The notes under the pieces: generated by a model
Database searches by the model: none
Told to the model about the DNA's origin: nothing
The model's input: only the letters and a program-made list of their open reading frames with translations
Position numbers and translations under genes: made by a program
Shown here: positions 14,547-14,936 of the stretch, piece by piece
Layout: each line of letters begins with the position of its first letter
How positions within the stretch are numbered: the stretch's first letter is position 1
Source: Actinomycetota bacterium
GTDB lineage: Bacteria > Actinomycetota > Thermoleophilia > UBA2241
Direction: 5' to 3'
Length of the DNA: 14,936 bases
Assembly: GCA_003164655.1 (NCBI GenBank)
Contig: PLTW01000035.1
Span: 17,148-32,083, forward strand

Positions 14547-14575
14547 TTGACGCTCACGGGCCGGGTGCGTACTCT
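14547..14575 (+). promoter_or_regulatory. Candidate promoter of tatA
   Basis: TTGACG (14547-14552) matches five of six positions of the -35 consensus and is followed, after 17 bases, by TACTCT (14570-14575), a weak -10 with three of six matches. The predicted start near 14582 would leave about 42 bases before the GTG start. The good -35 and ideal spacing support it; the -10 is poor. Confidence 0.4.
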
Positions 14576-14607
14576 GTTGTCGAGGGCAAGGCCGCCCCGG
14601 ACCCCAC

Positions 14608-14614
14608 GGAGGAG
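14608..14614 (+). promoter_or_regulatory. Ribosome binding site fixing the tatA GTG start
   Basis: GGAGGAG lies 9 to 11 bases before the GTG at 14624. No ATG occurs in frame near the conserved N-terminus, so this site decides the non-ATG start. Confidence 0.65.
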
Positions 14615-14623
14615 CGTCTTCAG

Positions 14624-14936
14624 GTGCCCAACATCGGACTCCCCGAACTCGTCATCGTGCTCGTCATCGCACTCGTCGTCTTCGGCCCCAAGCGGCTGCC
14701 CGAGATGGGCCGCCAGCTCGGCAAGACCCTGCGCGAGTTCAAGTCGGCCACGTCGGAGATCCGCACGCAGATCGGCGTCGACGACATCGCCGATTCGGTC
14801 AAGGACATCAAGTCGGGCCTGAGTCTGACGAGCGACCCGCCCCGCTCCGCGGCCGAGATCGTCGCCGTCGCGCCGGTCGCAGCCGCCGCCGCCACGGCTG
14901 TGGAGCCGGCGGCGACAGTGACGGCTGAAGAACCCC
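14624..14936 (+). CDS. tatA: Sec-independent (Tat) translocase subunit, TatA/TatB family, 3' end outside window
   Basis: Component of the twin-arginine translocase that exports folded proteins across the cytoplasmic membrane. The visible 104 codons start with GTG and encode a short N-terminal transmembrane helix (residues about 6-20, VIVLVIALVVF), the hinge FGPKRLPEMG (20-29), an amphipathic helix (GRQLGKTLREFKSAT) and a charged region (SEIRTQIGVDDIADSVKDIK). From about residue 70 the tail is Ala/Pro/Val-rich and runs off the window. FGPK-RLPEMG followed by LGKxxREFK favours TatA, while Glu8 and the FGP-LP form also occur in TatB, so the exact paralogue is not settled. It diverges from nuoA and has its own promoter candidate. 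Tat substrates often include FeS or cofactor-loaded respiratory enzymes, but no functional link to nuo is shown here. Confidence 0.85.
   Translation, partial: MPNIGLPELVIVLVIALVVFGPKRLPEMGRQLGKTLREFKSATSEIRTQIGVDDIADSVKDIKSGLSLTSDPPRSAAEIVAVAPVAAAAATAVEPAATVTAEEP

Larger units (their letters stand above)
14312..14623. other. Divergent intergenic region between nuoA and tatA
   Basis: This 312-base stretch separates two divergent genes. It contains a sigma70-like candidate for each direction (nuoA at 14377-14406, tatA at 14547-14575) and the tatA ribosome binding site. I see no convincing gene in it. An open frame on the minus strand (14308-14544) has low-complexity, unrecognisable translation. 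The central part, about 14407-14546, has no clear motif beyond a weak 5-base inverted repeat. Confidence 0.7.

Noticed and set aside
1..14936. Search for CRISPR arrays, insertion sequences, tRNA or rRNA genes and rho-independent terminators
   Set aside because: No regularly spaced repeats, transposase motifs, tRNA-like arms or stem plus T-run structures were seen; the window is nearly all nuo coding sequence and the operon end lies beyond the left edge.

Overview
The window is almost entirely one operon for respiratory complex I (proton-pumping NADH:quinone oxidoreductase, nuo). All of it lies on the minus strand, running from nuoA at 14311 to a nuoN cut off by the left edge. A divergent Tat translocase subunit gene (tatA/B family) starts at 14624 and runs off the right edge. 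The DNA is clearly GC-rich with G/C-ending codons, and GTG starts occur for nuoM, nuoB, nuoC and tatA. Gene content fits a respiring, high-GC, probably Gram-negative bacterium. I cannot name the lineage; a Myxococcota/deltaproteobacterial-grade or Planctomycetota-like organism is only a guess.

Layout in transcription order: nuoA-nuoB-nuoC-nuoD-nuoH-[nuoI(N-half)+nuoE fusion]-[nuoF+GltD+nuoG+nuoI(C-half) fusion]-nuoJ-nuoK-nuoL-nuoM-nuoN. Junctions are overlaps (often ATGA) or gaps of 0 to 10 bases, so the operon looks translationally coupled. The membrane arm (A, H, J, K, L, M, N) and the quinone-side hydrophilic subunits (B, C, D) look canonical, and the key charged residues and N2 cluster cysteines are visible.

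The unusual part is the electron-input end. There are no separate nuoE, nuoF, nuoG or nuoI genes. A 253-residue protein joins the membrane-associated N-terminal half of NuoI, with only one [4Fe-4S] motif, to a complete NuoE. A 1473-residue protein joins, in order: a thioredoxin-like [2Fe-2S] domain, a NuoF-like domain with cluster N3, a 2x[4Fe-4S] ferredoxin, a NuoG-type [2Fe-2S] domain, a whole GltD/NfnB-like FAD/NAD(P) oxidoreductase, NuoG-type FeS motifs without the molybdopterin-fold domain, and finally what looks like the second [4Fe-4S] half of NuoI. If the E-F-GltD-G cassette is removed, the order reads A-B-C-D-H-I-J-K-L-M-N, the ancestral 11-subunit complex. This suggests the input module was inserted inside nuoI, in the loop between its two cluster motifs.

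The NuoF-like domain has lost many residues that bind FMN/NADH in canonical complex I, while the GltD-like module keeps both dinucleotide folds. My reading (inference) is that this complex takes electrons from NAD(P)H at the GltD-like FAD and passes them through a long FeS chain to NuoB and quinone. The NuoF flavin site would be altered in specificity or vestigial. The 312-base nuoA-tatA intergenic region carries one promoter candidate in each direction.
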